Counted from the stretch's first letter, positions 37,349 to 50,762 are shown. The stretch is 64,000 bases of DNA from Carallia brachiata (GCA_021464245.1 JADCRB010000065.1:1434689-1498688), one strand, 5' to 3'. The notes: generated by a model from the sequence alone, not told the origin. Program-made: numbers and translations.

Positions 37349-38392
37349 TTAGGGCCCGTTTGGAGTGGTTTAAGTTTTCTGTTTTCTGTTTATTTTTCAC
37401 AAAAAAAACAGGAAACATGTTTGTTATTGATTCTGTTTTCTGTTTTTTGTTGAAAAGTTAAAAGTGTTTTTCAAAGAAAAAAATCAAATTGGGAAAACAA
37501 TAAAAATAGCTTTCCGATTTTGTTTTTCACTTTTTTTCTATACTTTCTCTCACAACATTTTCTTTCTCTATCTACCTTTTTTACCATATCTCTCTTTACT
37601 CATCATCTCTCTATCCCTCTATATTTTTTCTCTCACTACTCTTTCTCTCTCAACTCATTCTCTCTCTACCCTCTCTCTCCCTTTTCTATCTCTACCATTC
37701 TCTCTCTACCCTCTCTCTCTATTTTCTCTCTCTACTCATTCTCTCTCTACCCTCTCTCTCCTTTTTCTATCTCTATCATTCTCTCTCTCCTCTCCCTTTT
37801 TTTCTATCTCTACCATTCTCTCTCTACCCTCTCTCTCTCTCTCTCCTTTTTCTCTCTCTATTCATTCTCTCTCTACCCAGACTCTTTCACTTTTTTCTTA
37901 TTTTACCATTCTCTCTACTTATTCTCTCTCTACTTATTCTCTCTCTCTCTTTTTTCTCTCTCTATCATTCTCTTTACTCGTTCTTTCCTCTACCCTCTTT
38001 CTTTCTCTCTTTGTCATTTTTTCTACTCATTCTCTCTACCCTCTCTCTCTCATTTCTTTCTCTACTATTCTGTTACTCATTCTTTCTCAACCCTTTCTCT
38101 TTATGTCATTATCTCTACTCATTCTCTTTCTCTCTCCTTTTTCTCACTCTACTCATTCTCTCTCTACCCTCTTTCTCTCTCTCTCTCTCTCTCTCTCCCA
38201 TTTTTCTCTCTATATTTATACTCTTTTTACCATTTCTCTCACTATCCTTTTTCTACCTATTTTTTTATTGTTATAGAAAAAAAAACAAAAATTGACAGTA
38301 TTAAACACAAAAATTCACCAAACAGCAAAAACAAAAAACAAAAATTGAAAAGCAGAAACAAAAAACTGACAGCGTCTCCAAACGGACCCTTA
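37349..38392 (+). mobile_element. Tourist-like (PIF/Harbinger-type) MITE with TTA target-site duplication
   Basis: The left end GGGCCCGTTTGGAG at 37352 and the right end CTCCAAACGGACCC at 38389 are inverted repeats with one mismatch in 14 bases. Beyond this the arms keep loose similarity (GTTTTCTGTTT and AACAAAAAACTG-type segments). Both sides carry TTA (37349-37351 and 38390-38392), the target-site duplication expected of PIF/Harbinger elements. The body is 1038 bp and encodes no transposase. Its centre, about 37530-38265, is a pyrimidine-rich tandem repeat. The element is unusually long for a MITE because of this expansion. Confidence 0.82.
37530..38265 (+). repeat. Polypyrimidine (CT-rich) minisatellite inside the MITE
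   Basis: About 735 bases are almost purely C and T on the plus strand. They consist of variants of TCATTCTCTCTCTACCCTC, CTCTCCTTTTTCTATCTC and similar units, plus pure CT runs (for example 38181-38198). Frames over it translate to Ser/Leu/Phe-rich strings in more than one frame, which is a consequence of composition and not a protein. Confidence 0.92.
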
Positions 38393-41300
38393 GGCTTCAG
38401 TAGTTGCAAGCGACAGAAGTAAGCTTGGACTCTAAAGATGTGAAAGATGGCGATGTATGAAACAGACACTCAAATTATATTATGAAAGGTCACACGAAAG
38501 GTAGGGCATTTGTTTCTTTTTTGCTTTGTTTTTTTTGTGTTAAACAAAAATATGAGTAAGGAGATCTAGAGGGCATTTGTTGCTTTGCTTTTTCTAATTG
38601 GGTGTGTGGTCTATTAAAACTTTGTCAACTTGCCGTGAAGATAGCAATATCACTAATTATGGTGGAAATCGCAACGCTGAGAATGAACAATTAACAAATG
38701 GCCAAAAAAAAATAATAATTTCATTCATCTCTTTAAATTTTTGGGAAATTTAACTAACAATTTTTTTTATTTCATCATTTTTTCATTAGTTATTCGTAAA
38801 ATTTAATACATGATAATCTAATCAATAATATATTATCTTACTTCTATTTTACATAATGACCTGACAATTATGATTTTTTGCATCAACAGCTTCTACGGAT
38901 GGTTGAACAAGACCAGTAGAGTCACTGGCAAAGTATAATTACCCAACAACGGCTAGAAAAAGTGCTGATTCTATCGCGAAAACCGCTTCTTCTTTCACAC
39001 TGGTAGTTACAAATCTAAACTTTTTAATAAAATTTTTTAAGATATTCTAAACCTATATCAACTGATTTAAGGGAGAGAAATAATTAGAAAATTAAAGATT
39101 CGAACTCTTGATCTCTCTTTTATTAATATATTATTAATATAATTTGAATCATAACTTTTTTGACAGATATTAAAATAATTAAAACGTTAATTATTCATTA
39201 CTAAAAATAAATCCGTCCGCTGGAGGTGCGTGACAGAATCCCAGACATCAACATGGTCGAAGAGGAGGATCAATGGAAGCCGAACAAAACAAAATACTCA
39301 GAACTTGTGGCCGGGCTTTGTTTCCTGTTCGAAACGGTGGCACAAGTAGCGGTGGCTCCATCCATTCCCACCGTAAAAAACGAAGTTGACTCGGAGTCTC
39401 TCGACCGTCTTGGCACCGGCACAAGTGTAGTTATTTTACGGAAAAAGTACGGAAAAGTGCACAAAAGAAACATGAGAATCCACCCGTTGTAACATGTGAT
39501 TTTTTTTTACAACAACATGCTCAATTTTTATTATAAAATAAGATGATATTTTTTATTTATTTTTTGTTGTAAAAATTAAAATTTTATTATAAAATAAAGT
39601 CGTCGGTTGTAACACATCACTCTTGCATTTTTTTTATGCATTTACGTAATCATTCATTATTTTAAGAATCTCTCAACATGTACACAAAAATTATATGCAA
39701 AATAATGACATAAATTTATTATTTAAATTTCAATTGTTATTTGTACTGAATTTGTCATTTAATCAATAATTAAAATTTAAATAATAAATTTGTATTATTA
39801 TTTTGTATCTAAATTTCGTATCCACACATTTTTTCTTTATTGCAATATTTTTTAAAAAAATTTTGAAAAAAATAAACTAAAAACCATAATTTTTTTAAAA
39901 AACAACCGTAATTGTTAGGTCATCATTTGATGTTGACGTAACATATGAGAGTATAATGATGTATTGTTAAATAGATTGTCATGTATCAAATTTAAACGGT
40001 TGACTAATGAAAAAGAAAAAGTGGGTAATTGGCAAAACAAATGTGAAGGGTGAATTTTATTAAGAAAAAATTATAGGTGTCTGGGAGAAATTCCAAAAAA
40101 AAAAAAACCTTGTAGATAATGGGTGAAATTATTACTTTGGCCCTAACAAATTTGATCATGTGTGAACGCTAGGTGGCTAGGGACACTAGGCTGTGATTAG
40201 AGTTAGTGTTCTGCTATCTAAGCTAACGGTAGCTTCATAAGAGACGGTGAGAACTGGAGGTTGGGCGTGGATTCATAGGATCATTAGCGGGCTGTGATTG
40301 GCTAGCAGTCTGAGTACGGACGAGTCTGGTTTGCTCTGGGAAGTTTCTTGGCCTGTAGCACTGGCGTGCTCTTCTGATGCACCGTAGCGCGGGTGGGTGC
40401 AAGGTAGTGGACAGATGCCTCGGCAGTTGCAGAGTGTAGGTGTTTTGCTACTTGTCCTCTGTATGTAAATATGAACCTCCCCGGAGGTGGTGATTGGTGT
40501 TCCTAAGCTCCGGAGCGGGAGGTTCATCGGGGAAGAATTTTCCAAGTAGAATTGCCAAATCTTGACTTAATTCGATAAATTGATCCGAACTCCTTCAAAA
40601 AAAATCAGTCCAAATTAGTTTGATATAAAAATGACTTAGAATTGAAATAGTCTGAAAATTTATGATCAAACTGACTTGGCTTGACCTGAATAATTCTGAG
40701 TTTTTTTTAAGAAAAAAATTATAATATTTGAATTATATATTTTATATTTAAAAATTGAGATTTTACTATTTACACTGTAACTCTTAACTAAACTATTAAT
40801 TTATTTTAAAATATTTTGATATTTTTATGAATTGTTATATTTTATTTTGGGTTTTCAGTTTTTTATAAAAAAATACCTTGAATTATATTTTCGATTCTAT
40901 TAATTTTTTTTATTTATAGAATATTTTATAAAATTTTATGAATTTTTCAAATTTTTAATTTTTTTATAAAAAACGTCACGTCATAAAAAATAATAACGTG
41001 ACCAACTCATGAAATGACATAAATTTATATTAACTCAACTTAAAATATTCCAAATACAACTTAATCTAAAGTCAAAGTAATTCAACCCGAATTCAACCTA
41101 ATGATCCTCTTTAACACCTTTAATAAAATGTAAAGTAGGCGAACCAATGCGAAGGAGAATGTAGGAGAAAAATGATGAAGGAATGGGTTGCTTGATTCTG
41201 GTGGGCCAGTAAAGGCCCAAGTGATAGTTTCCTTATCACCAGGTAACTTCACTAGTAAAATTCCTGATATCCAACTGGATTAAAGGGAACTTTAGACAGC

Positions 41301-41843
41301 CACTTTATACAAAAAAATAAAAATAAATAAAATTTCTGATGTTACTCCTTGAGCCTTGAGATTGAATTTTAGTAAAAGAGATCTAGGAAGAGAAGAACTA
41401 TATTCTATTATGTTTATGCTGTCAAACCACTCCCAAAAAAAAAAGGGTTTTTCGTGGTCATCCCTACACTCAAAGTTTGGGCATCATCCATAACCTAATC
41501 AGCAATATGCAGGTGTAACTGCCATATAAGCCACCATAATTGTAATCAACTTTTTTTTTTTTTCTTCAAAATCAATTATGTGATCCCATGACCAGCTTAA
41601 GCCCATAAGCTAGAGGTCATTGATTGTGATACTGCAAGCTTTGATTGAAGGGTCATTGATCCCATAAGAAACTAAACCAAAGGGACATGCTTGGCCAACT
41701 TTTAGCCGTCTTTGTCTTCTCCTCCATCCCCACAGTCCCACCTAGTTAAATAAATATGGCCATGCAATATTGGACTTAATATTATAGAACATTTTGCTCA
41801 AAATAAAAACAATATTATAGTATATAAGTTATAACTTAGAAGA

Positions 41844-41890
41844 GTGTGTGTGTGTGTGTGTGTGTGTGTCTGTGTGTGTGTCTGTGTGTA
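41844..41890. repeat. (TG)n microsatellite, interrupted
   Basis: GT/TG dinucleotides with two CT interruptions, read directly. Confidence 0.92.
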
Positions 41891-42745
41891 GTGGCAGTTG
41901 AATTGTGGAGCTTCAATTATAGGCTCGTATAGTCGTATACATACGACTAATGAAATGAAATGACTTCAACTAATTGCTTCCAACAAAAAGAATAATCCCA
42001 TCAAATGTTTGATCCAGAAAGAAGGGACCAAAGACATCCGGGCCGAAACATGATTGTTACTTTGTGCCAATAATGTTGAGGTCTACAGACCAAAAAAAAT
42101 AATAATAATAATAATAATGTTGATGGCTCATCATTAGAAGGTGCCCATCCTTTCGTTTCTTTCCTTTTTTTTTTTCTTTTTTTTTCCCTTTCTTTTTGCA
42201 ATCCTCTTTCTATCTAATTCATTTGCAACTTATTTGCAAAGGATAAAGTGAAGACACTGTCCACCTCTTTATTCTTTTTACTTTTCCTTGGCACAATCTC
42301 ACATAAAAGATGCTCCTTCGTGTATATATATGTATATAGAGAAAATTCTCCGTTTTCAATCTTTTCATATTGAGGATCGCAATCCATACGTACACTCATT
42401 AATTAATTATCAATCCATACATACCGTCAGCTCTCAAACTATGTGCTTCAGCTGAGAAACCAGAAAATAGCTTCCTCCAATTAGTTAGATCTCATAGAGT
42501 CCTTTTCAGCACTGAAGGTCCTGTGACAATTAACAAGGAAAAAAAAAAAAAATTTGCTTTGATTCCTTGAAATGGGCTTAGCTTTTAGGATGTGGAGACA
42601 TTTGCCTAAAAGCTTTGAGAGGAACACGCACCGGCCACACCACCAATCATAATGGTACTACTTTTGTTCTGTCTTTTATGGGCCCATATATGCTTGGCCG
42701 GCTTATGGGCCTCTAAGTTAGAACAACCCACAAGAGTGCTCACAT

Positions 42746-42773
42746 AGAGAGAGAGAGAGAGAGAGAGAGAGAG
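42746..42773. repeat. (AG)14 microsatellite
   Basis: Uninterrupted AG run, read directly. Confidence 0.93.
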
Positions 42774-45759
42774 CTCGGGAAAATAAAAAGAAAAGAAATG
42801 GTTAAGGGCCTCTAAGTTAGAACAAACCCACGATTAGTTTTTGGGAACCCACCCAACTCGTAACGCATCAGACAGGACACGATAGGTATTTCGGCGTTGA
42901 ATTTTCTAGGCCCACATGTTGCTTAAAGTATGTTTCAGTACAATTAATTCAAACATTCTATTTAAATTTTTTAATTTTTTATTTACGTTTTAATAGTTTT
43001 GCTCTTATTTTTTCACCGTTTGATCTCTCTTATAACTCAAGAAAGCAAAACAAACAAGAATCAGTTCAACTAGCTCATCTCAATACTCAATCCTCGTGTA
43101 TTGGTTGTTCTCATTTCTCAATGTTCATGTTCTGCTGTTTCAAGTCTTTTATTCTTGCTTGTTTTTTATTTTTTCCTTTTCATCCTATACTTTTAAATAG
43201 AAATAGTACATAGCAATACATTAAGCAGTATCAAAATAATTTCATTGTCTATTTAAAAATTTAATAATTTATCTATTTTTTTAAAATTTAATTATTTAAT
43301 AGTTTATATTATTTTAATTTTACCATTATTCCATTAAATATGGCGTATCCAATGGATGCATGCATGGATTTATAATCTCCACCTGCCTTGTTACCGGGGA
43401 ATAAAACGCGCAACTTTGAATTCGGCCCACGCATGTACACGTGTCCAAAGTGAATTACCACGTGCGCATGGACATGTGGTGTCCACTCCTATTATAACCC
43501 AATGATTACAGCGCATTTGAGACGGCTAGTAATAAAATAAAAAAAATTTGGGAGACTCATATTGAGTTTAAAAAGCTTCAAAGATTATTAAATTTTTTTT
43601 AAAGTAATATGAGTGATTTAATAATTAAATTTAAAAAAATAAAAAAATAATATAAAATATTGTTAAATAAGATTGTATTATAATTTTCATATTATTTAAA
43701 TGAATTTACTGTGCTCATAATATTATTCACAGCTTTTGGTTGCCACCCTAGAGCCTGCACCTCATATTTTTTTGGTTATAGGAGAGGGTTAAAACATATG
43801 TTATAATTAAGGGAAAAGGATCTAGAAGAAGTCGGGTTTGAATATCACGAAATTCCTTCTTAATATAATATCAATAATAAATTAATTATTTTAAACAGTC
43901 AATTACACCTTGTTTTATATTATTCAATTGTTCTTTTATTGGTCGTCCCCGACTCCTCGGTGGCCATGTTGTTGTCATGGGCTTTCTTGATTAGATCAGA
44001 CTCCACTCCACCTCAATTTGTAGTCATTCAAGTTACGGTTAACATCGAGCGTTTTTACCCAAGGAAGGATCCAGGAGCCAGGATCCATCAGTTGGGTCGG
44101 GGGCTCAACATGAAATAAACTGATCTTTTTTCAAAATTAAAAAAAGAAGGAAAAACAATTGGAACTTTTTGAGCGGCCAAAAAAACAAAAAAGAAGGAAA
44201 AACAATTGAGCAGCCAATTGGAACTTTTTGAAGGAACACATGTAATGGCAAAAATTTTGGGAGCAAAAGAACTCTTAGCGGAAAACATGTAGAATCCAAA
44301 CAATTCTTGGAACCAACTACAAACACATGTATGAGTTTTGTAAAACTTCAATGATAGAATGGGATTTTATATAATTTTTTTTGGGCGTAGGGAAAAAGGA
44401 AATTTTGGAGGATAATTATTAATTTTCTAGAATTTTGGAGTGGTCCCCTCAACTCAGTTCCCCTTTTACCTCGTTCCAAATCAAGACTAATTTTTACTTA
44501 TTGTTGCAAAATGGTAATGTAGAAAATTAATGCTGTCTAACCATTTATATTTAGTGTTGGCACAAACTTAACATTATATAGGTTAATTGTACAGTTTCAG
44601 ATTTGAGTCATGATATGTATATTTTATATCTCAACTTCACAGCAATTAGATGGTGTGCTAATTACTCTGTAGTTTGTTGAAAAAAATTTCTCGTCATAGA
44701 AAATAATGTCGCCCATATAATTAAGAGTTCAAAGTTGCCTTCAGCACTAATATAAGAGTGGTGAAAATCTCACTAGATTTGCGTGTAGCGATCAAAAGTA
44801 ATTTTTGTTTTGGGTGGGAAAATGAGATAGATGTGCAACCCAATTTTGCCTTGTTAGGTTGCCTTGCGAACCGAAGAACCTGATTTTGATAAGAATGCTG
44901 CCATACATTACGAACCTAGTCACCCAATTGTATAATTTTTTGCATTTTTGTGTTTGCTTTTTCTTAATGGTTTCCTTTTATTAGTATTATTCTTTTTTTA
45001 GGGTACTTCGTTAATTCTTGGTGGCTTTCTTAATCCTTTCTTCCTTCGTTATCCAGCCCAGGTACTCGTCCTCCATTCCATACCACCACCAGTTATATCT
45101 GACCCACAATTAAAATCTCAAATCTAGCTACCAACAAAAAAAATCCCAACATACTAAATTCAAATTCTACAAATCCTAAAAGTATACCCAATTTTGTTGG
45201 AAACCCATTATAGAGTATTTCCTTGATCAAGTTGATTTTCGATGTTGAATTTATTTGCTTCTCCAAATAATTCTATATTTGTAACTCCCTTCTGTTTTAT
45301 TCTTGTATTGTTTTTCATTGACGTGAATTGGGCCAATAGACGATGCTGTTTTGCTGCCAACATTGGATTAACGTTGTCCTTTTTGGTTTTTATAAAGAAT
45401 GCGAATCAAAGTTAAATGCAATTTTGCTCCAATTTCAGAATTTCACCACACAAATCATTAGTAAACAAGGGAATAGAATCCCCCCCGATTGGAAGTAGTA
45501 GTACTTTACTCTTGGAAAGCTTAGATTCATACAAAGACGAAGAAGAAGAAAAAAAGAAAGGTGTTCTGATATAGGCTATTGTCATAAGCTTTTTGCAATC
45601 TTAGTCAGCTTTCATTACTTGTAAATATTTGCTTGATAGGTTCAACATTTGCATACATATTACGTGTAATTTAGTATTTTAATTTGATATTTATTTATGT
45701 AAATATTATATTTTATTGGTGAATTTTATTTTTATTTTTATTTTATATTTTGTAGGTCA

Positions 45760-46650
45760 AATATATGCAAATAAAAGTAATTGAGGCAGATTTGATACTA
45801 TTTGGGTAGATTTCACAGCTTTGTGTACTGCTCGGTATTTCAGCCATAATTTCCTCTACACAACTTGGAATTGGATGATTCTTAAGCCAAATCGAAGCTA
45901 AGAGATAGAGTTACGAGTTCTCTATTTTGACTGACTTCGGATTCTGCCTGGAAAGGGTCGCAATTTGGGTCCGAATATACCAATTCAAAACTGTCCAAAA
46001 AATTTACAAATCCTTTTCCGACTCGAATTTGGACACTTTAGAGTTTACAATTTTATTATTTGAGGGGACTATAAATACTAAAGTTACAGCGGACTTAGAG
46101 AACTTTTGGAGGCTATTCTTTTGAATAGAAAGACGATACAGAGAGAAGCGTAGAGACTGAAGAGGAGAAGAGCATAAGAAGGAATATGTAAACGTCGGAA
46201 ACGAGTTTTTCAATTCCTTTTCTTTTCTTTCTTTTTGTTTTGAACTCTATGATATTAGATATTAGTTTTTCTTTAGTTATTAGCATGAGTGGCTAAAACT
46301 CTAAATTAGGACGAAAGAGATGTAGTCTAATTTAGCGTTGGATTATATGATTTTTGTGGGTATTTTATAGTTTTTTTGATTATATTGCTATTATATGTTG
46401 AGAACTTAATTTAATTTATCTTTTTTGTTCTTGCTTTTATGTCTAACCATCATGAAAGTAGTCATAGGATTTGTGTTGAGATCGACAGATGAAACATATT
46501 CGTAAACTAAATAGATAAACATATGAACTTTGAATCAGATATGAGATAAGTTTATATAATATTATTAGAAATTCTCTCTTCTTAATGAGTTTAATTTATT
46601 TTGTGTGAGTTCGAGAAAAAATCACAATTAAATTGAATATTGTTATGATT
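45760..46650 (+). mobile_element. Possible LTR-derived segment (weak)
   Basis: The stretch contains a TATA-like ACTATAAATACTAAAG near 46068-46083, followed by a purine-rich leader and then ATTAGCATGAGTGGCTAAAA and CTCTAAATTAGG. This layout resembles, in my memory, long terminal repeats of some plant retroelements. I could not find matching second copies, TG..CA ends or a primer-binding site, so this is only a candidate. Confidence 0.25.
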
Positions 46651-47610
46651 GCTTGATAAAAAATACTAACTAAAGAAGAATGATTGTCATTCAAATTATT
46701 AATTCATAAAATTCATGTAATTTAGTCTCTTTTAATTGAAAACTCATAATTCTAATACCCTCTATCTTGTGTTCAGTTTTAATTAAATTATCTTTAATTA
46801 ATTTTTTTAAATATAAAATTTTTAATTTAAATAATATAAATTATAATTATTTTTTTTTGTTCCATTTGCTCTTAGTCACAAACCTGCCTTTTGACAATTA
46901 AAGTTCAAATGACCGGGTTGCCAACGAGTAGAGATTAGAGGGAATCGATTGGGCGTGGGCACAACCAAAAATTTTTGCATAGAAAATTTGCTTTGTTTAT
47001 AATTGTTTGTACATTTGTTTACTTTTTCTGAATATTGTACTTTTTTTTGACCAATGAATTGTACTTAACCGTGTTTATATTTGGTACATCATATAATATC
47101 TTCAAAAAAAGCAAAGTGAGACCAACGGGAAGCTTGCGCCGAGACAATCTCTCGCCCCTTTCCCCCTCTGTACCCTATTTAAATGGACTTGTACATATAG
47201 TTCGGGTCCATGTGTTGATTGTAGGTAGGGTGTTAATTTATTAACGTACAATCTGATCTTGAAATTTTCTTTTATAGAATTAACATTTTGTTTTACTTGT
47301 AAGATATTTTGTTTACTTCAACGCGGGTGGGCGTCCAATCCTACCGTTCCATATATCTTGAACAGAAAAATTTGTTAAGCACCTAAATGTAAGAGCACGG
47401 TAGGTATATAGTGACGTAGATTTTCAGATTATAAAAGAAAATTTGAATTTAAAAAATAAAAAAATAAATAAATTATTAAAAATTATTAAATTAATTATGA
47501 GTTTTTCACGTATCTTATAAAAAATGTTCATGTAGCATCAAATCCTTGATTTCATGCATCGCTTATAGATGGAATTTCTGGCGAAAGAACAAGTGGACAT
47601 TCGCGAGGAA

Positions 47611-47707
47611 CAAGACCCTACTGTATATTAAGATGATTGAAAATTGGTTGCATTTCATGTGGCAATAAGTACAAGACCCTACTTTATATTAAGATGATTG
47701 AAAGTTG
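47611..47707. repeat. Short tandem duplication, 61-base period
   Basis: CAAGACCCTACTGTATATTA with AGATGATTGAAAATTG (47611-47646) recurs at 47672-47707 with two substitutions. Read directly. Confidence 0.88.
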
Positions 47708-48984
47708 CTATGAAGATGAGAGTACGTCCAGCTGGGAGAAATAGGGGACCGATCGAGGACAAGCTTTGGTTCCGGCTCCGGCTTAATGTGCAAGAATCTA
47801 AGTTGTGAAATTTCCATCACAACTTCCACCAAATCCCAGATTTTACTCGGTCATATTGAGCAGGACGGGTCGGTTTAAGTTTGCACATGTTTTTTGTCTT
47901 ATCAACTTTGATATTGATATTTGGTAGGATAACGTTAGAAATGGTGTACACGGTCCATAGAAGTGTCAAATAATGTAATGTCTCCAACTAGAAACGAGGT
48001 CTAGTACTAGTTTGTTCAAAAAATAAAAAAATAAAAGGGTCTAATACTAGTTATACATGAATTCTTAATTTTAATTTTTGGTTCAAATCTTAGTCCTGAC
48101 AAACAAAAAAAAAACTCCTAATTATTAACTCATTAGATTAAAACAAACTATAGATTATAAACCACACCGTGTATTTTTGAGAGAATTTCGAAATTGACTC
48201 ATTTTTTTTAATATAACTTATTCATAATTTTATATCACAAAATTTAGATAAAATAAAAATATAAAAAATAAATTATATGATATAAGATTATAAATAAATT
48301 TTATTAAAAAAAAGTAAAAATAATGAAAACTGTATTTTAGATTTATATGGCTAACAAGAGGAACATAAAAACCAGGAAAATATACAACAAAAAAAAAAGT
48401 AGGAAAAAAAGATGGACTGATTCCAGAAAACGGTATCCTAGACAGTCGGTATAGATGGTCATAGTCCATAACTCCATAGCATATCTGAGGAGCAACTTGA
48501 TGAAAAAAAGAAAGAAAAAGCCAGTGATTGCATTGAAATCAGGCGTTGGACTCGGAGGAGCTAGCTAAGCCACCTGCATTGAAAAAGGACTGGGGAGTGC
48601 CTGTAGCTTTTTTTTTTTCTTTTTTTTTTTCGGGTTTGCTTTTGAGACAGCGTGTAGCATATTAACAGTGTTGTGTTTTGACTTTTGACAATTGAAAAGA
48701 GCAAAATGGCACTGTTACCGCCCTGCCATGATGTAATGATATTCATGGGGTGATTACGCTAATGCCTTTACAGATCAGGCTATACTTGTGTGTGATTGTC
48801 CAACTTGGATCTTATCAAGGAAAAGTCAAACCCTTCACATGTGGTGCTAAAGTGTACTGCAATAATTTTGCACATTCCGAAGGCAAATCCTGATCTAGCT
48901 AAGCGGTCGTACATTATTTTTAGCACCTGGCTGCAAGCCAAACGATTGTTTAGTAATTGTTAAGACACGATTTAACAGATAAGT

Positions 48985-48990
<6 letters not shown>

Positions 48991-49026
<36 letters not shown>
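48991..49026. repeat. (AT)18 microsatellite
   Basis: Uninterrupted AT run, read directly. Confidence 0.93.
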
Positions 49027-49029
<3 letters not shown>

Positions 49030-49965
49030 ACTATGAGAAATTAAAAAAAATTATATGATATATTAAAAAAATTATATAATACGAGAATTATTATTAGTAG
49101 AAGGCAACTGTGTCAAAAGAGTAATTTCTTTACTATGGGTCCGTGCCATATAATTTTTTTGATATATCATACACTTTCTTTGTAATTTTTTCACCGTGTA
49201 GTATAATTTGCTTGTTATATTGTATATTGACAGTCACGAAACAGTCACCTAACTTGTAGTCAAAATTTTTTTTCCTTTTTTTATGTTAATATACGAAAAA
49301 ATCACAAATTTTATGTAGGCAACAAATTTAATACTAATTTTAAAAAATAATAGTTTATCTATTTTTTAATTTTTTATAATAATTTAGTACACTGTGATAT
49401 TTTTTAAACAGAATTAGTCTGTCTCGATAACTTAATAATTACACATATCGTCGAATACTAATGTGTTGATTGTCATATAATCGAAATAAACTGATTCTTA
49501 TAAATATGTAATTGAAATAGACAAATTTCATTCAAAAAATATCACAGCGCGCTAGATTGTTACAAAAAAATTTAAAAAGAGATAAATTATTACTTTTTAA
49601 AATTAATAATTAATTTGTTACTCTATACGAAGTTGATGATATTTTTGTGTATTATTTTTTTTTCCTTTTCACTTTTTTGGCCCAAAACTAGAAATTTAAA
49701 TAGTAGAATATGTCAATGAGTGGGATTTTGTAACAACTTCCAGGGGGGATCTTGTGATCTCTAGCTTGTTTCTTCATTTATCAGGTTGATGATGTTGTTA
49801 GTGTATGAAGATTGAAAACCATATGGTCTTCTCATCTTGTGCCTGTAGCTTTTGAACTTTGAATAGAAGCAAACACACATACGTCATGTGATGATTCAAA
49901 TGGATCATAATTAATTAGCTCCACGAAATTTTTTGTCAAATTATACCAACACTATTTTCCTTTGA

Positions 49966-50450
49966 ATATACATTTATTTAGTCTTAAATATTTAGATTTT
50001 TTTTATTTAACTTCTAAACCTTTTTAAAATTTCATTTCAGTTCAAAACCTTTTAATTTTACTCCAAATCAATCATTCTGTTAGTCAAACTGTTAAAAATT
50101 ATTGTTAACTAACGAAAAATTTTTTAAAAAGGTAAAATACACTATTTTAATTCACCAATTAACAAAAATACGTTGTATAATTTAAAAAAAATAAAAAAAA
50201 CTCAAAATTTCAACTTACATGTTACTATTTAAAAGTAAAATACAAGCATTTAATAGCAAAAAAAATTTTAATAATATATTTTACCTTTTTAAAAAAATTT
50301 CTGTTAGTTAACAGTAATTTTTAACGGTTTGATTAACGGAAGGACTGATTTAGAGCAAAATTAAAAGGTTTAGGACTGAAATAAAATTTTAAAAACGTTT
50401 AGGACTTAAATAAAAAAAATTTAAAGGTTTAAGACTAAATAAATGCATAT
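49966..50450. mobile_element. 485 bp foldback element with about 175-base inverted arms
   Basis: The left arm (49966-50140) and the reverse complement of the right arm (50276-50450) align almost throughout. Shared blocks include CATTTATTTAGTCTTAAA, TTTCATTTCAGT versus TTTTATTTCAGT, AAACCTTTTAATTTT, TTGTTAACTAAC versus CTGTTAACTAAC, and AAAAAGGTAAAATA. A 135-base AT-rich spacer separates the arms. Long-arm foldback elements of this type in plants are usually non-autonomous DNA transposons, often Mutator-like. I found no clear 9-base target-site duplication, so the class is uncertain. Confidence 0.8.
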
Positions 50451-50762
50451 CCCTATTATCCTAATTATTACATTGTAATCTGGGGTCACGGAATTGAATT
50501 GTATGCATCTAACACTTCTCTAAACTCCCTTTTTTCAGATTTTTTTACTTGAATTTTTATTTTTTTTGATATTGGAGTTGAGATTTTTTTGAGAATTTCT
50601 TTTGATCTTTCTTTTATGTTCAGAATCCATTAGAAATTTTTTCATTTCTTGGTTCTTTCCTTCTAATTTAATGTTTTGATTGTGTCATACGATTCAATCT
50701 CTTTATTTATTTATTTTGATTCTGATTGTATTTACATAACCTAATTATTTTAGTTCTTATTT

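Larger units (their letters stand above)
38393..49965. other. Large gene-free intergenic region
   Basis: No recognisable gene in about 11.6 kb. It contains microsatellites, local duplications near 44.1 kb and 47.6 kb, a GC-richer unclassified patch at 40165-40550, and a possible LTR-like segment around 45.76-46.65 kb. The open frame at 39226-39492 (88 codons) overlaps an antisense frame of similar length and matches no family I know. Confidence 0.45.

Noticed and set aside
37464..38422. Open frames of 270 and 300 codons
   Set aside because: They lie in a CT-only tract that cannot form stop codons, are low-complexity and overlap each other in different registers.
39226..39492. 88-codon open frame (+), with an antisense frame of similar length
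   Set aside because: No recognisable motif on either strand and no promoter or splice context; kept only as a note on the intergenic region.
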